This document shows, in pieces, positions 14,524-22,320 of a stretch of 22,367 bases of DNA. The stretch is from Hyphomicrobium_A sp036559705. GTDB lineage: Bacteria > Pseudomonadota > Alphaproteobacteria > Rhizobiales > Hyphomicrobiaceae. Below the pieces are notes generated by a model. The model was not told where the DNA came from, searched no databases, and was given only the letters and a program-made list of their open reading frames with translations. The DNA lies in the NCBI GenBank assembly GCA_036559705.1, contig DATBSP010000157.1, forward strand, positions 1 through 22,367, read 5' to 3'. The translations under genes and the position numbers were made by a program. Each line of letters begins with the position of its first letter. Within the stretch, counting starts at the first letter, position 1.

Positions 14524-15522
14524 GTGAGCGCGCGGATTGGTCGTTTTATGCGTCAGCTCCTGTGCACCTTCGGCATCGCCATTGCGGCGCTGGCGGCCGT
14601 CTCGCTCGCGGGCGGCGCCGACGCGGCCAAGAAGAAGCCTAAACCGCCGCCCTTCACGCGGCCCGAAATTATCCTGCAGTGGATCAACGACTACCGCCAT
14701 AGCCCGACGCCCGAGCGCCTGCCCGAAGCCTTCAAGGCGATGCGCGAGGGGGGCCAGTTCAAAGAGGTCGAGCAAGCCGGCATTTATGTCGGCTTCATCG
14801 CCGGCGTCATCGGCGCCAATCCGGACACCGCCGAAAAGCTCGTCACCGAGATGTTCCCCATGCCGCCGCCCGACCAGGTGGTGGTGGTCAAGGCCATCGC
14901 CTATTCCGGTCTGGCGGAGTGGAAGGATCTGCTCGGCAAGTTCGTCGAACGCATGCCGGCGCGCAAGGTCATCATCGAGCGGTATCTCTTCGGCAAGCTG
15001 CCGGTGCTGCGCGATCTGCCGCTTGATAGTCCGATGGGCGTCGACGCCAACTGGGGCTACTACTTTGCCACCGGTTCCTCCGAGCCGATCCAGCGCCTGG
15101 TGCGCACGCTGGCTTGGTCGCGCGAGAAGAACAACGTCGAGAGGCTCACCATCGGCTCGATGGTGAAGTGGACGCTGGCGCAGAACGCCTCGAAGGACCA
15201 CGATCTGCTGAGCTACCTGAAGACGTCGCTGCCGCACCAGCCTGACGAGGTCGCCAAACCGTTGGGAGAGGTGATCGAGGGCGCCGAGACTTTCGAGCTC
15301 GCTCAGATCCGCAAGGACGCTCTCGCCTCCATCGAGGAGCTGAAAACCAAGGGCTCGGAGAATTCCCGCAACATCTCCTGGTGGGGCCAGGCGGGGCAGA
15401 CCGTGTTCGCGCTGGGTTGCGTCGCCGCCGGCGTCGCGGGGCAAGTGTATATGGGCGTGCCGTGCGTCGTCGGTGGCGCGCTGTCGAACGTCGCCCTCAA
15501 GTACCTGACCCCCGCCGAGTAA
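14524..15522 (+). CDS. Exported protein of unknown function
   Basis: A 332-residue protein that I do not recognise as a named family. It has a signal peptide (residues about 9-35, MRQLLCTFGIAIAALAAVSL, ending GADAA), a Lys/Pro-rich stretch, and a helical body. The body opens with FTRPEIILQWINDYRHSP and continues with regularly spaced helices (PEAFKAMREGGQ, AGIYVGFIAGVI, VVVVKAIAYSGLAEW, NVERLTIGSMVKWTLAQ) that suggest an alpha-helical repeat fold. The last 50 residues hold a Gly/Val-rich hydrophobic segment (VFALGCVAAGVAGQVYMGV) with two cysteines. The GTG at 14524 is chosen because AAGGA (14512-14516) is seven bases upstream. A glycosyltransferase gene follows 113 bp later on the same strand. 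Confidence 0.82.
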   Translation: MSARIGRFMRQLLCTFGIAIAALAAVSLAGGADAAKKKPKPPPFTRPEIILQWINDYRHSPTPERLPEAFKAMREGGQFKEVEQAGIYVGFIAGVIGANPDTAEKLVTEMFPMPPPDQVVVVKAIAYSGLAEWKDLLGKFVERMPARKVIIERYLFGKLPVLRDLPLDSPMGVDANWGYYFATGSSEPIQRLVRTLAWSREKNNVERLTIGSMVKWTLAQNASKDHDLLSYLKTSLPHQPDEVAKPLGEVIEGAETFELAQIRKDALASIEELKTKGSENSRNISWWGQAGQTVFALGCVAAGVAGQVYMGVPCVVGGALSNVALKYLTPAE

Positions 15523-15635
15523 TCACACTCCATTGCGATGGCTCGCCTGCGTCGCATCGCCGGCGTCCCTGTCATCAACGTGTCACGAGAATCCGCTGAA
15601 AAACTTGTGCATTCGCCTGTTGCGCAAGGACGCCG

Positions 15636-16781
15636 ATGAACGAGATCGCCTGGGGCTGCGGGCTATTTGCATGCCTCGCCACGCTGCTGCACTTTGCCAG
15701 CGCTTCACTCGCCATCTATCGCGCACGTCGCGGCGCTGCAAAGCTGTTGTTCTCGGACATTCCTCCCGCCAATCTGCCGCCGGTCAGCGTCCTCCGCCCA
15801 GTGCGCGGTCTCGATCCCTTTGACGAGTTGACACTGCGCTCCGGCTTCGAGCTCAACTACGCGCGCTACGAGTTGATCCTCTGCTGCGACGATGCCGACG
15901 ACGCTGTGGTGCCCGTCATCCGCCGCCTCATGGCCCGATATCCGCACGTCGATGCGAAATTGCTCATCGGCCGTGACACGCTCACCTCCAATCCCAAACT
16001 CAACAACTTGATCAAGGGTTGGCGCGCTGCACAGCACGCCTGGGTCGTCATGGCCGATAGCAACGTGCTGATGCCGCGCCACTACCTGCAGCGGCTGTTA
16101 GCCGGCTGGCGCGCCGACACGGGACTCCTGTGCGCGCCGCCCATCGGCTGCCTGCCGGACGGTTTCTGGGCCGAGGTCGAGTGCGCCTTTCTCAACACTT
16201 ATCAGGCGCGCTGGCAGTACGCCGCCGACACGGTCGGCCTCGGTTTCGCGCAGGGCAAAACCATGTTGTGGCGTCGCACCGATCTGGAACGCGCTGGCGG
16301 CATCCGCGCGCTCGGCGCCGAAATCGCCGAGGACGCGGCGGCGACCAAGGTGGTGCGCCGTGCCGGCAAGCGGGTGCGCCTCGTCGATCGCGCCTTCGGC
16401 CAGCCGCTGGGCAACCGCAGCGCAGGGCAGATCTGGTCGCGGCAAGTGCGGTGGGCGAAGCTGCGCCGTGCGACTTTTCCTGTATTTTTCCTCCCCGAGG
16501 TTCTCTCGGGCAGCTGCGCGCCGCTGCTTGCGGCCGTTTACGCGGCGGAGGTCTCGGACGTGTCGGGTGTCGGCGTCGCCGCCGCACTCGGCGCCGTGTG
16601 GTTCGGCTGCGAAGCGGCACTCGCGCGCGCCGCCGGGTGGCACATGGGCGCGCTGTCGCCGCTCGCCTGGATCGCGCGTGATCTGATGCTGCCCGTGCTG
16701 TGGGTGCAGGCGTGGCTCGGCAACTCGTTCAGCTGGCGCGGCAACGACATGCACCTTGCCGACGCCGTAGCGAGCAATTGA
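15636..16781 (+). CDS. Ceramide-glucosyltransferase-like glycosyltransferase (GT21)
   Basis: A 381-residue membrane glycosyltransferase. One N-terminal hydrophobic helix (about 5-28) is followed by a GT-A catalytic domain and C-terminal hydrophobic segments (about 285-355). All GT21 landmarks are present: SVLRPVRGLDP, D1 in CCDDADD (85-89), NPKLNNLIKG, D2 in ADSN (Asp141), D3 in AEDAAATK (Asp233) and the RxxRW motif (RQVRW, 269-273), set in a context close to that of animal ceramide glucosyltransferase. It probably transfers a sugar from UDP-sugar to ceramide or another lipid at the inner membrane; a HpnI-like hopanoid role is the main alternative. AAGGA lies six bases before the ATG. It ends facing the glucosaminidase pair across a large hairpin. 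Confidence 0.87.
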   Translation: MNEIAWGCGLFACLATLLHFASASLAIYRARRGAAKLLFSDIPPANLPPVSVLRPVRGLDPFDELTLRSGFELNYARYELILCCDDADDAVVPVIRRLMARYPHVDAKLLIGRDTLTSNPKLNNLIKGWRAAQHAWVVMADSNVLMPRHYLQRLLAGWRADTGLLCAPPIGCLPDGFWAEVECAFLNTYQARWQYAADTVGLGFAQGKTMLWRRTDLERAGGIRALGAEIAEDAAATKVVRRAGKRVRLVDRAFGQPLGNRSAGQIWSRQVRWAKLRRATFPVFFLPEVLSGSCAPLLAAVYAAEVSDVSGVGVAAALGAVWFGCEAALARAAGWHMGALSPLAWIARDLMLPVLWVQAWLGNSFSWRGNDMHLADAVASN

Positions 16782-16808
16782 GCCTGCTGCTTCTTTGAGG
16801 GAGCGGCG

Positions 16809-16853
16809 CCGCCCCCTCTGGCGCGCCGCGGACGGCGCGTCAGAGAGAGGCGG
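16809..16853. terminator. Long hairpin between convergent genes
   Basis: A 13-bp stem (CTCTGGCGCGCCG at 16816-16828, partner at 16833-16845, one G-U pair) with a 4-nt loop is extended by CCGCC/GGCGG (16809-16813/16849-16853) across an internal loop. It lies between the GT21 gene and the convergent glucosaminidase gene. Neither side has a T run, so it may act as a barrier or mRNA end-stabiliser. Confidence 0.5.
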
Positions 16854-16860
16854 TCCCCGT

Positions 16861-18321
16861 CTAGCCTGCGTTTGCACCCTCGCCAGTGGGAGCTGCCGCC
16901 GCACTCGGGCAGAGCTCCTTGGCCTTTGCAAACGCGGCATTCTTGTTGGTGAACTCGCCGACGCTCGATCCTCCCGGCGCGTGCGCCTTGAGAAAGCTAT
17001 CGAGCATCGATTTCTCGAAGCCCTCGAGCACGGTGAGCACCGTGTAGCGCGTCTCCGACGACGCCTTGGAGCGCACCAGAAGGACCTTCTTGCCGCCGTA
17101 GCTGGCAGTGAGCACGCGGCAGTTGCCAGCGCCGGCGACTCTTGGCGCCGTGTCGGGTTTGGGAAGCGCGCCGCTCATCGCCGTCGCGAAGGCGAAAGCA
17201 CGCGGCGCCTCGGCCGAGGGTTGATTGGGCGGCGTGACAGCGGACGCCGCCGGCTGGCTTGCCGGCGCGGCAGCGGTGGAGGCCTCTGTCGTCGCGCTCG
17301 CAATCGTTTCGGGCGACGGGGTCTCTTCGCCGGTCTGTACGGTTTGCTCGGCGATAATTGGCCCGGCGCTGGCCGCAGTATCGACGGCGGGCTTGCGCCT
17401 CGGCGCAGGTGCCGCTGGGGTCGCTGGCGCCACCACCGTCTGCGGAGCTGGCGCGCCGACGTCGCTTATCGAGTCGGGCGTCGTCGGGCCATCGGCGGCC
17501 GACCAGATTGTGCGCACGGGCGCGCGTTTTGCCTCGGTTACGGGCTCAGCTTCCGCAGCGGCAGGACCGCCGAGATTGGCCGGCGGTGCCAGAGGCTGCA
17601 CCGCAGCCGCGCGTTTCACCGGCTTGCGCGCATCGGCTTCCACGTCCTCGACGGGATCGGGACCTTTGCAGAACGATTGCCGGAAGTTGTTCGCCACCCA
17701 TTCGATGGATGCACCGTAGTGGCGATCGGCGGCCCAGCGGCGCGACAGGTCGGCGAACGTGGTGAGGCCCTTCTTGCTCGCCATCGTCTCGATGATATCG
17801 TCCTGCTTTAGCTTGGTGCGGGCACCAACCGGATCGTCGATGCGCTCGCCCGAATAGACGACGAGGTGCTGGATCTGCGCCAGCACGCCGGTGTCGACGT
17901 CCGGATAGCTGTCGCCCGGCACACCGCCGCCGGTGGTGCCGAGGCCGGCGAAGTTGTTCTGCTTGGGATTGACGTCGCCCCAGCCGCCGTCGCCCTTGCG
18001 GTAGGTAAGGAAGTTGGTCTCCACCGCCATCTGGAAGAAGGCGTAGTCCCAACGCACGTGCCACGCCTCACCATGCCGCTTGTAGAAGCTGGCGATGTTG
18101 GCAAAGCGCGGATCGAGGTTGCTGTTGCGCGTCTTGAGGAACGCCATCAAGCGCTTGGGCGTCACGCACCGCGGCACCGTGTTGTCGCTATCGGTGCGGA
18201 TCTTGGGCGGCGCTGCCGCGGCGACGCCGGTAGCGAGGCCCAGCAGCGTTGCCGCCACGGCGAGGCGGCCTAGCATGCTCGCAGACGAAACTCGCCCGTT
18301 CGCCGTCAATGGGGTCACCAT
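16861..18321 (-). CDS. Exported glucosaminidase-like protein, paralog A
   Basis: A 486-residue exported protein. Residues about 16-37 form a signal peptide. Residues 50-220 resemble the glucosaminidase (PF01832/GH73-like) fold: the helix FFQMAVETNFLTY places Glu101 at the catalytic position, and QNNFAGLG (121-128) matches the conserved Asn/Phe-Gly loop. Cysteines 52 and 218 bracket the domain. A Pro/Ala/Thr-rich linker (about 225-395) leads to a compact C-terminal domain (401-471) that begins and ends with Cys. It presumably cleaves or binds peptidoglycan in the periplasm. The start is uncertain: the ATG at 18321 is used, but the ATG at 18276 directly before the signal peptide is equally possible. 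It is the downstream member of a tandem pair. Confidence 0.85.
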   Translation of the reverse strand: MVTPLTANGRVSSASMLGRLAVAATLLGLATGVAAAAPPKIRTDSDNTVPRCVTPKRLMAFLKTRNSNLDPRFANIASFYKRHGEAWHVRWDYAFFQMAVETNFLTYRKGDGGWGDVNPKQNNFAGLGTTGGGVPGDSYPDVDTGVLAQIQHLVVYSGERIDDPVGARTKLKQDDIIETMASKKGLTTFADLSRRWAADRHYGASIEWVANNFRQSFCKGPDPVEDVEADARKPVKRAAAVQPLAPPANLGGPAAAEAEPVTEAKRAPVRTIWSAADGPTTPDSISDVGAPAPQTVVAPATPAAPAPRRKPAVDTAASAGPIIAEQTVQTGEETPSPETIASATTEASTAAAPASQPAASAVTPPNQPSAEAPRAFAFATAMSGALPKPDTAPRVAGAGNCRVLTASYGGKKVLLVRSKASSETRYTVLTVLEGFEKSMLDSFLKAHAPGGSSVGEFTNKNAAFAKAKELCPSAAAAPTGEGANAG

Positions 18322-18390
18322 GGCGTTGCTACGTTCTCACTTAGACGGCTGCTGGGGCTCGTCGGTCGTCTTCAGTCGCGTACCGATTGA

Positions 18391-18418
18391 CCGGGCGCGG
18401 CCTTGCCGCCGCGCCCGG
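18391..18418 (-). terminator. Hairpin between the two glucosaminidase paralogs
   Basis: CCGGGCGCGGC (18391-18401) pairs perfectly with 18408-18418 around a 6-nt loop, 8 bp after the stop of the upstream paralog. No T run follows on the minus strand, so it may attenuate rather than fully end transcription into the second paralog. Confidence 0.45.
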
Positions 18419-18425
18419 GGTCGGC

Positions 18426-19841
18426 TCAGCCCTCGGGGCAGAGCTCGAAGGCTTTGCTGAGTGCCTTTGTCTGGGTCGGGAAGGTTCCGACTTGCTCGCC
18501 GCCCTTGGCATAGGCGGCGATGTAGGCATCGACCTCGCGCTTCTCGTTGGCTTCGGTCACGTCGAGCACGGTGTAGTTTACGGTGCCGGTGCCCTTCGCC
18601 TTGATGATGACGGCGCGCTGGCCGCCATAGCTCGCGGTCCACACCTTGCACTTGCCGGAGCCTTTCGCCGGCGGGACTTTCAACTGCGTCGCCGCGCTGC
18701 CGATAGAGGCGGTCTGCACCTGAGCCTTGGCGTCGGTCTTAGGTTCAGCCTTGGCTTCCGTCTTGGGTTCGGTCTTCTCGGTCTTCGGCTCGGCTTTGGC
18801 GAGCGATTTGGCATCCGGCTTCGCCTTGGTCTTGGAGTCCGGCTTGGCGGCCGGAGCCTTGGTCTCGGGCGTCGCCTCGGCTGTCGCTTGTGGTTCGGTC
18901 TTGGCGTTGAGCAGGGTCACTGGAGGAGCATCTTCGGCTGGAGCAGTCGGCTCGGCCGCTGCGGTCTTGGTCGAGCCGAGCATGCCGGCGCCGAGTGCTT
19001 TGAGCGGCGGGCCTTCCTTGCGCTCTGCCTCGATATTGCGCTTGGCAATGTCGGCGCCCGACGCCTTGGCCGTGTTGGTGTCCGAAACCGCGGGGGCTTG
19101 CGCCGGTGATGCATCGTCGGCTGCGGGCGCCGCGACGGCGGCCACCTCCGTCTTAGTCTTCGCCTTTGCCTTGGTCTTCGGCTGGTCTTGACCGGCATCG
19201 GCAGCGAGACCCGGGTTCGGATCGTCGCCGTCACAGAATTTGCCGTAGAACTCGTCGGTGATGGTGCTGACGTCGCGTACGTAGTTGCGCGAGGTCGGCG
19301 CCCACTGCTTGGCGACCAGCGTATAGGTCATCGGGCCGTCGATCGACTTCTGCCAGTCGGTCAACACACCCCACTCCTGCACTTTGCGGGTGCGGTCGGC
19401 GACCGGGTCGTCGATGTGCTCGCCGGAATACATCAGGAGATGCTGCAAGTGGGCTTTGACGCCGGTCGACACGTCGGCGAAACTCTCGCCGTGCGCTCCA
19501 CCACCCGAGGCGCCGAGCCCGGCGAAATTATTCTGCGCCGGCCGCACGTCGCCGCCGAACCGCAAGGCGCCCGTCTCCAGGATCATCTGGAAGAAAGCGA
19601 TGTCCCAGCGGATGCCGAGCGCTTCGCCGTGGCGCATGTACTGCGTGGCGACGCCCTCGAAACGCGCGTCGAGGCGCGGATTGCGTGACTGTAGGTACGC
19701 CATGAGACGCCCCGGCGTGGCGCACTGGGGCACCTTGTTGCTGGCGGAAAGTTTGACTTCAGGAAGTTCGGCCGCGAGGGCTGACGTGCCGAATACGACG
19801 GCAAGAGCGATCGTGAGAGATGCTCCGAAGAGGCGCTTCAT
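18426..19841 (-). CDS. Exported glucosaminidase-like protein, paralog B
   Basis: A 471-residue exported protein with the same plan as its downstream neighbour. Residues 1-24 are a clear signal peptide (ending SALAA). The catalytic-type domain (about 38-215) has FFQMILETGALRF with Glu89 and QNNFAGLG (103-110), and cysteine 40 plus the Cys of KFCDG bracket it. The linker (about 220-395) is different: rich in Lys, Ala, Pro, Glu and Thr, with KTKAK and EPKTE-type repeats, so strongly charged. The C-terminal domain runs from Cys398 to Cys468. GGTGG lies five bases before the ATG. An AT-rich stretch with three TTAA boxes precedes it at 19903-19920. Peptidoglycan hydrolysis is inferred from the fold-level motifs. 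Confidence 0.86.
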   Translation of the reverse strand: MKRLFGASLTIALAVVFGTSALAAELPEVKLSASNKVPQCATPGRLMAYLQSRNPRLDARFEGVATQYMRHGEALGIRWDIAFFQMILETGALRFGGDVRPAQNNFAGLGASGGGAHGESFADVSTGVKAHLQHLLMYSGEHIDDPVADRTRKVQEWGVLTDWQKSIDGPMTYTLVAKQWAPTSRNYVRDVSTITDEFYGKFCDGDDPNPGLAADAGQDQPKTKAKAKTKTEVAAVAAPAADDASPAQAPAVSDTNTAKASGADIAKRNIEAERKEGPPLKALGAGMLGSTKTAAAEPTAPAEDAPPVTLLNAKTEPQATAEATPETKAPAAKPDSKTKAKPDAKSLAKAEPKTEKTEPKTEAKAEPKTDAKAQVQTASIGSAATQLKVPPAKGSGKCKVWTASYGGQRAVIIKAKGTGTVNYTVLDVTEANEKREVDAYIAAYAKGGEQVGTFPTQTKALSKAFELCPEG

Positions 19842-19902
19842 GAGACCACCCGTTAGGACGCGGCGCTTGTTGTTGAGCGCCCGACGAAACCACCAAACGT
19901 TC

Positions 19903-19920
19903 TTAAAGACTTAACGTTAA
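19903..19920 (-). promoter_or_regulatory. TTAA-rich palindromic element upstream of paralog B
   Basis: Three TTAA boxes (19903, 19911, 19917) include the perfect palindrome TTAACGTTAA (19911-19920), about 70 bp before the start of the glucosaminidase gene. It stands out in a GC-rich background and could be a promoter or operator. The spacing does not fit a canonical CtrA site. Confidence 0.3.
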
Positions 19921-20074
19921 TGGGTGGTTTACGAATCATCGGGCCCGCTCAGAGGACTTTGAGGAAGCCGCACCATTAGGGCGCCAGTTGGGGCGAGTAG
20001 GAGCGGAATTGTGGCGCCGAGCATAACCGCGCGCTCGGTTAATGACCGCGGTGGGTAAGTGCCTGCGGTGCCTC

Positions 20075-20812
20075 TCAAGCGAGGTGCTGTCCGCCATCGA
20101 GGGCGATCATCTGCCCGGTCATCGACGGTGTGGCGAGGATGAAGCGCACGGCGGCGGCGATCTCCGGTAGCGACGGGCCGCGTTGCAGAGGTGTCGTCAA
20201 CGTCTCGGCGGCGAAGTCGGCGCGCGACTGGTGCACGCTCTGCAGCACCGGACCTGGGCCGATGGCGTTGACGCGCACACGCGGGGCCATTGCCTGCGCC
20301 AGCGTCTGTGTCGCGGTCCACAGCCCGGCCTTGGAGATTGTATACGAGAAGAAGTCCGGCGTCGGGCGCCACACTCGTTGGTCGATGATGTTGATGACAT
20401 TGCCCTCGGCGTTCTCGGGCACGTTGGCGTAAAGGGCTTGGGCGAGAAAGACCGGCGCTTTCAAATTGATATCGAGGTGGGTGTCCCAACCGTCTGGCGT
20501 CACCGAGCCGATGGTGTCGAGGAAGAATTCCGAAGCGTTGTTGACGAGACAGGTTGGCGGACCGAGCGCCTCGGCGCAGCGGGCGACTAGCGACTGCACA
20601 TCGTCGAGGTCGGCGAGATTGGCAGGGAGCGCCGCCGCCATGCCGCCCGAGCGGCCGATCTCCGCGGCGAGCGTTTCGGCTTCATCGCGCGAGCGCCGAT
20701 AGTGGATACCGACCTGCCAGCCGTGCGCAGCGAGATCGAGCGCGATGGCGCGGCCGATGCGGCGCGCGGCGCCGGTGATCAGAGCTGTCTGGGGCGAGGT
20801 GGCGGTGGGCAT
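20075..20812 (-). CDS. SDR oxidoreductase of the pteridine reductase (FolM/PTR1) type
   Basis: A 245-residue NADPH-dependent short-chain dehydrogenase. The cofactor motif is TGAARRIG (13-20), the TGxxxRxG form typical of pteridine reductases, rather than the usual TGxxxGIG. NNASEFF (91-97) follows. The active site reads Asp144, Tyr157 and Lys161: an Asp 13 residues before Tyr replaces the Ser of ordinary SDRs, as in Leishmania PTR1 (Asp181, Tyr194, Lys198) and E. coli FolM. This supports reduction of dihydromonapterin or dihydrofolate-like pterins in the cytoplasm. Length is normal. There is no clear Shine-Dalgarno before the ATG at 20812. It is divergent from the outer-membrane protein gene. 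Confidence 0.88.
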   Translation of the reverse strand: MPTATSPQTALITGAARRIGRAIALDLAAHGWQVGIHYRRSRDEAETLAAEIGRSGGMAAALPANLADLDDVQSLVARCAEALGPPTCLVNNASEFFLDTIGSVTPDGWDTHLDINLKAPVFLAQALYANVPENAEGNVINIIDQRVWRPTPDFFSYTISKAGLWTATQTLAQAMAPRVRVNAIGPGPVLQSVHQSRADFAAETLTTPLQRGPSLPEIAAAVRFILATPSMTGQMIALDGGQHLA

Positions 20813-21207
20813 GCGGGCGGAAGATTGCAGCTCTCTTTCCGCTTCGCCAGCGCCGCAACGGAAAGGGGACCAATTGCCGGTGTATGACGGGCGTGCATCA
20901 GAGCCGTTTCGGAAGGAGCTTTGGCTGCTGCACGGAATTTATGCAGACGCGCCGAATGCACCCTTATTGGTTGCAGCGGCTGCCCTGTCACCAAGCGAAT
21001 ATTGGCCAATAAACAGCCAAAAAACCGCGTTCGTTGCTTTCAAGGCACAGGGTTGCAGATGAGGTTGTCTGCGACGGCGATTCGTCTTGTAGCAAGCCCC
21101 GTTTGCGCTTTCTCTACGATCTAGAAGCGTTCGAGTAGCCGTGCAGTCGGTAGAACGAGTTGTCGGCGCTTTGAGTGGGTCAGTAGTGTACGGGGGTAAG
21201 TTCCATC
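20813..21207. other. 395-bp divergent intergenic region with a palindrome
   Basis: No convincing gene lies here; the reading frames crossing it have no ribosome-binding site or protein-like composition. It must contain the promoters of the pteridine reductase and porin-like genes, but I see no strong -35/-10 pair. The 12-bp perfect palindrome TATTGGCCAATA (21000-21011) sits near its centre, and a 7-bp inverted repeat (CTTTCCG/CGGAAAG) lies near the left end. Confidence 0.5.
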
Positions 21208-22035
21208 ATGGCCGAGTCTCGTAAAGTAGTTAACCTTTGTGGCGTAGCCGGCATCGCGCTCCTGGCGCTGACCAGCGGTGCCTTCGCCGACGGCTATGAG
21301 GTCGCCGCTCCAGCGGTCGTCGACGAAGGCCGCAAGTTCACGTATTCGTTCGCGATCACGGGCACGTCTGACTACGTATTCCGCGGCATTTCGCAGACGG
21401 ACAACGATCCCACCATCCAGGGTGCTATCAATGTCGGCTACGGCATTTTCTATGCCGGCGTTTGGGGCTCAGGCCTCGATTTCGATGCGGCGTTCAACGA
21501 TGCCGAGCTGGAGGCCGATTGGTATGCTGGTGTCAAACCGACCTGGGACCATCTAACCTTCGACTTCGGCATTATCTACTACACATATCCGGGCGAGGGC
21601 TTCATCGCACCCGTGGTTGGTCCCGAGCTGGACTACCTTGAGTACAAGGCCGGCGTAAGCCTCACGCCGTTCACCAACGCGACGTTGGGCGCGACGGTCT
21701 ACTATTCCACGGACAGCTTCGGCGAAACTGGCAAAGTGTGGACCGTTGAGGGCACCGCTGCCTACAGCTTCCATACCATCGGTCCCTTCACGCCGACCGT
21801 CAGTGGTCTCGTTGGCCACGTGGAAGGTCAGGATGCCGCTTACCTCGCCTTCAATGGGTTTGACAGCTACACGTACTGGAACGCGGGCCTCGCGCTCGCA
21901 GTTGAGAAGCTGACGTTCGATTTCCGCTACTGGGATACGTCGGGTGCAGATAATACCGTTTCTTCGGGGTTGAGCTGTATCAACGATTACTGCGGCGAGC
22001 GGTTCGTCTTCAGCGCCACTGTCGCGCTGCCCTGA
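21208..22035 (+). CDS. Outer-membrane protein, TIGR02001 family-like
   Basis: A 275-residue outer-membrane beta-barrel candidate. Residues 1-27 are a signal peptide (LCGVAGIALLALTSGAFA). The mature part shows the TIGR02001 pattern: FAITGTSDYVFRGISQTDNDP near its start, then alternating hydrophobic/aromatic strands (GIFYAGVWGSGLDF, ELEADWYAGVKP, FDFGIIYYTYPG, ATLGATVYYSTDSFG, YTYWNAGLALAVEKLTFDFRYWDTS) and a C-terminal strand ending FVFSATVALP. Two cysteines (CINDYC) form a likely disulfide in the last loop. Function is unknown for most of the family; diffusion channel roles are assumed. A GGGGG 11 bases before the ATG is the only ribosome-binding candidate. A strong terminator follows, and a similar N-terminus begins at 22321. 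Confidence 0.9.
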   Translation: MAESRKVVNLCGVAGIALLALTSGAFADGYEVAAPAVVDEGRKFTYSFAITGTSDYVFRGISQTDNDPTIQGAINVGYGIFYAGVWGSGLDFDAAFNDAELEADWYAGVKPTWDHLTFDFGIIYYTYPGEGFIAPVVGPELDYLEYKAGVSLTPFTNATLGATVYYSTDSFGETGKVWTVEGTAAYSFHTIGPFTPTVSGLVGHVEGQDAAYLAFNGFDSYTYWNAGLALAVEKLTFDFRYWDTSGADNTVSSGLSCINDYCGERFVFSATVALP

Positions 22036-22060
22036 TCCGCGACCCTTCAATCCAACCGCG

Positions 22061-22088
22061 AACGGGGCCGAGAAATCGGCCCCGTTTT
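22061..22088 (+). terminator. Intrinsic terminator after the outer-membrane protein gene
   Basis: AACGGGGCCGA (22061-22071) pairs perfectly with TCGGCCCCGTT (22076-22086) around a GAAA loop and is followed by TT. The TTTT at 22085-22088 gives a short U tract. Confidence 0.88.
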
Positions 22089-22320
22089 GCGTCATCTGCC
22101 TAATTTCTTGGCAGCTATCCGCCTGAAAAACCTACACAAGTTGCACTTGCGCCACGGGTCGGCGTCCGCGGGGCTTAGGTAGCCTGATTACATCTTGTGA
22201 ACATCGGTGATTTGGGGCGTTTTTGAACCACGCCGTGGATTCCCGTGACGCGCACCGCGGATGCGATTTTGGCGGTTGGGCGCGTTCTTGCCCTCGAAAG
22301 CAAGAGGGAACTGGCTTCAC

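Noticed and set aside
14296..15444. A 382-codon open frame on the minus strand opposite the exported protein
   Set aside because: It is the antisense shadow of the plus-strand gene in GC-rich DNA; it has no ribosome-binding site, and the plus-strand frame has a signal peptide and a good start.
18700..19200. Repeat-rich DNA inside the paralog B gene as a possible CRISPR or satellite array
   Set aside because: The repeats are in frame, imperfect and encode a Lys/Ala/Pro/Glu linker; there are no regular spacers.
19903..19920. A full CtrA box (TTAA-N7-TTAA) upstream of paralog B
   Set aside because: Start-to-start distances between the three TTAA boxes are 8, 6 and 14, none of them the required 11.
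20745..21062. A 105-codon open frame running from inside the pteridine reductase gene into the intergenic region
   Set aside because: It overlaps the N-terminus of a certain gene on the other strand, has no ribosome-binding site and no recognisable protein features.
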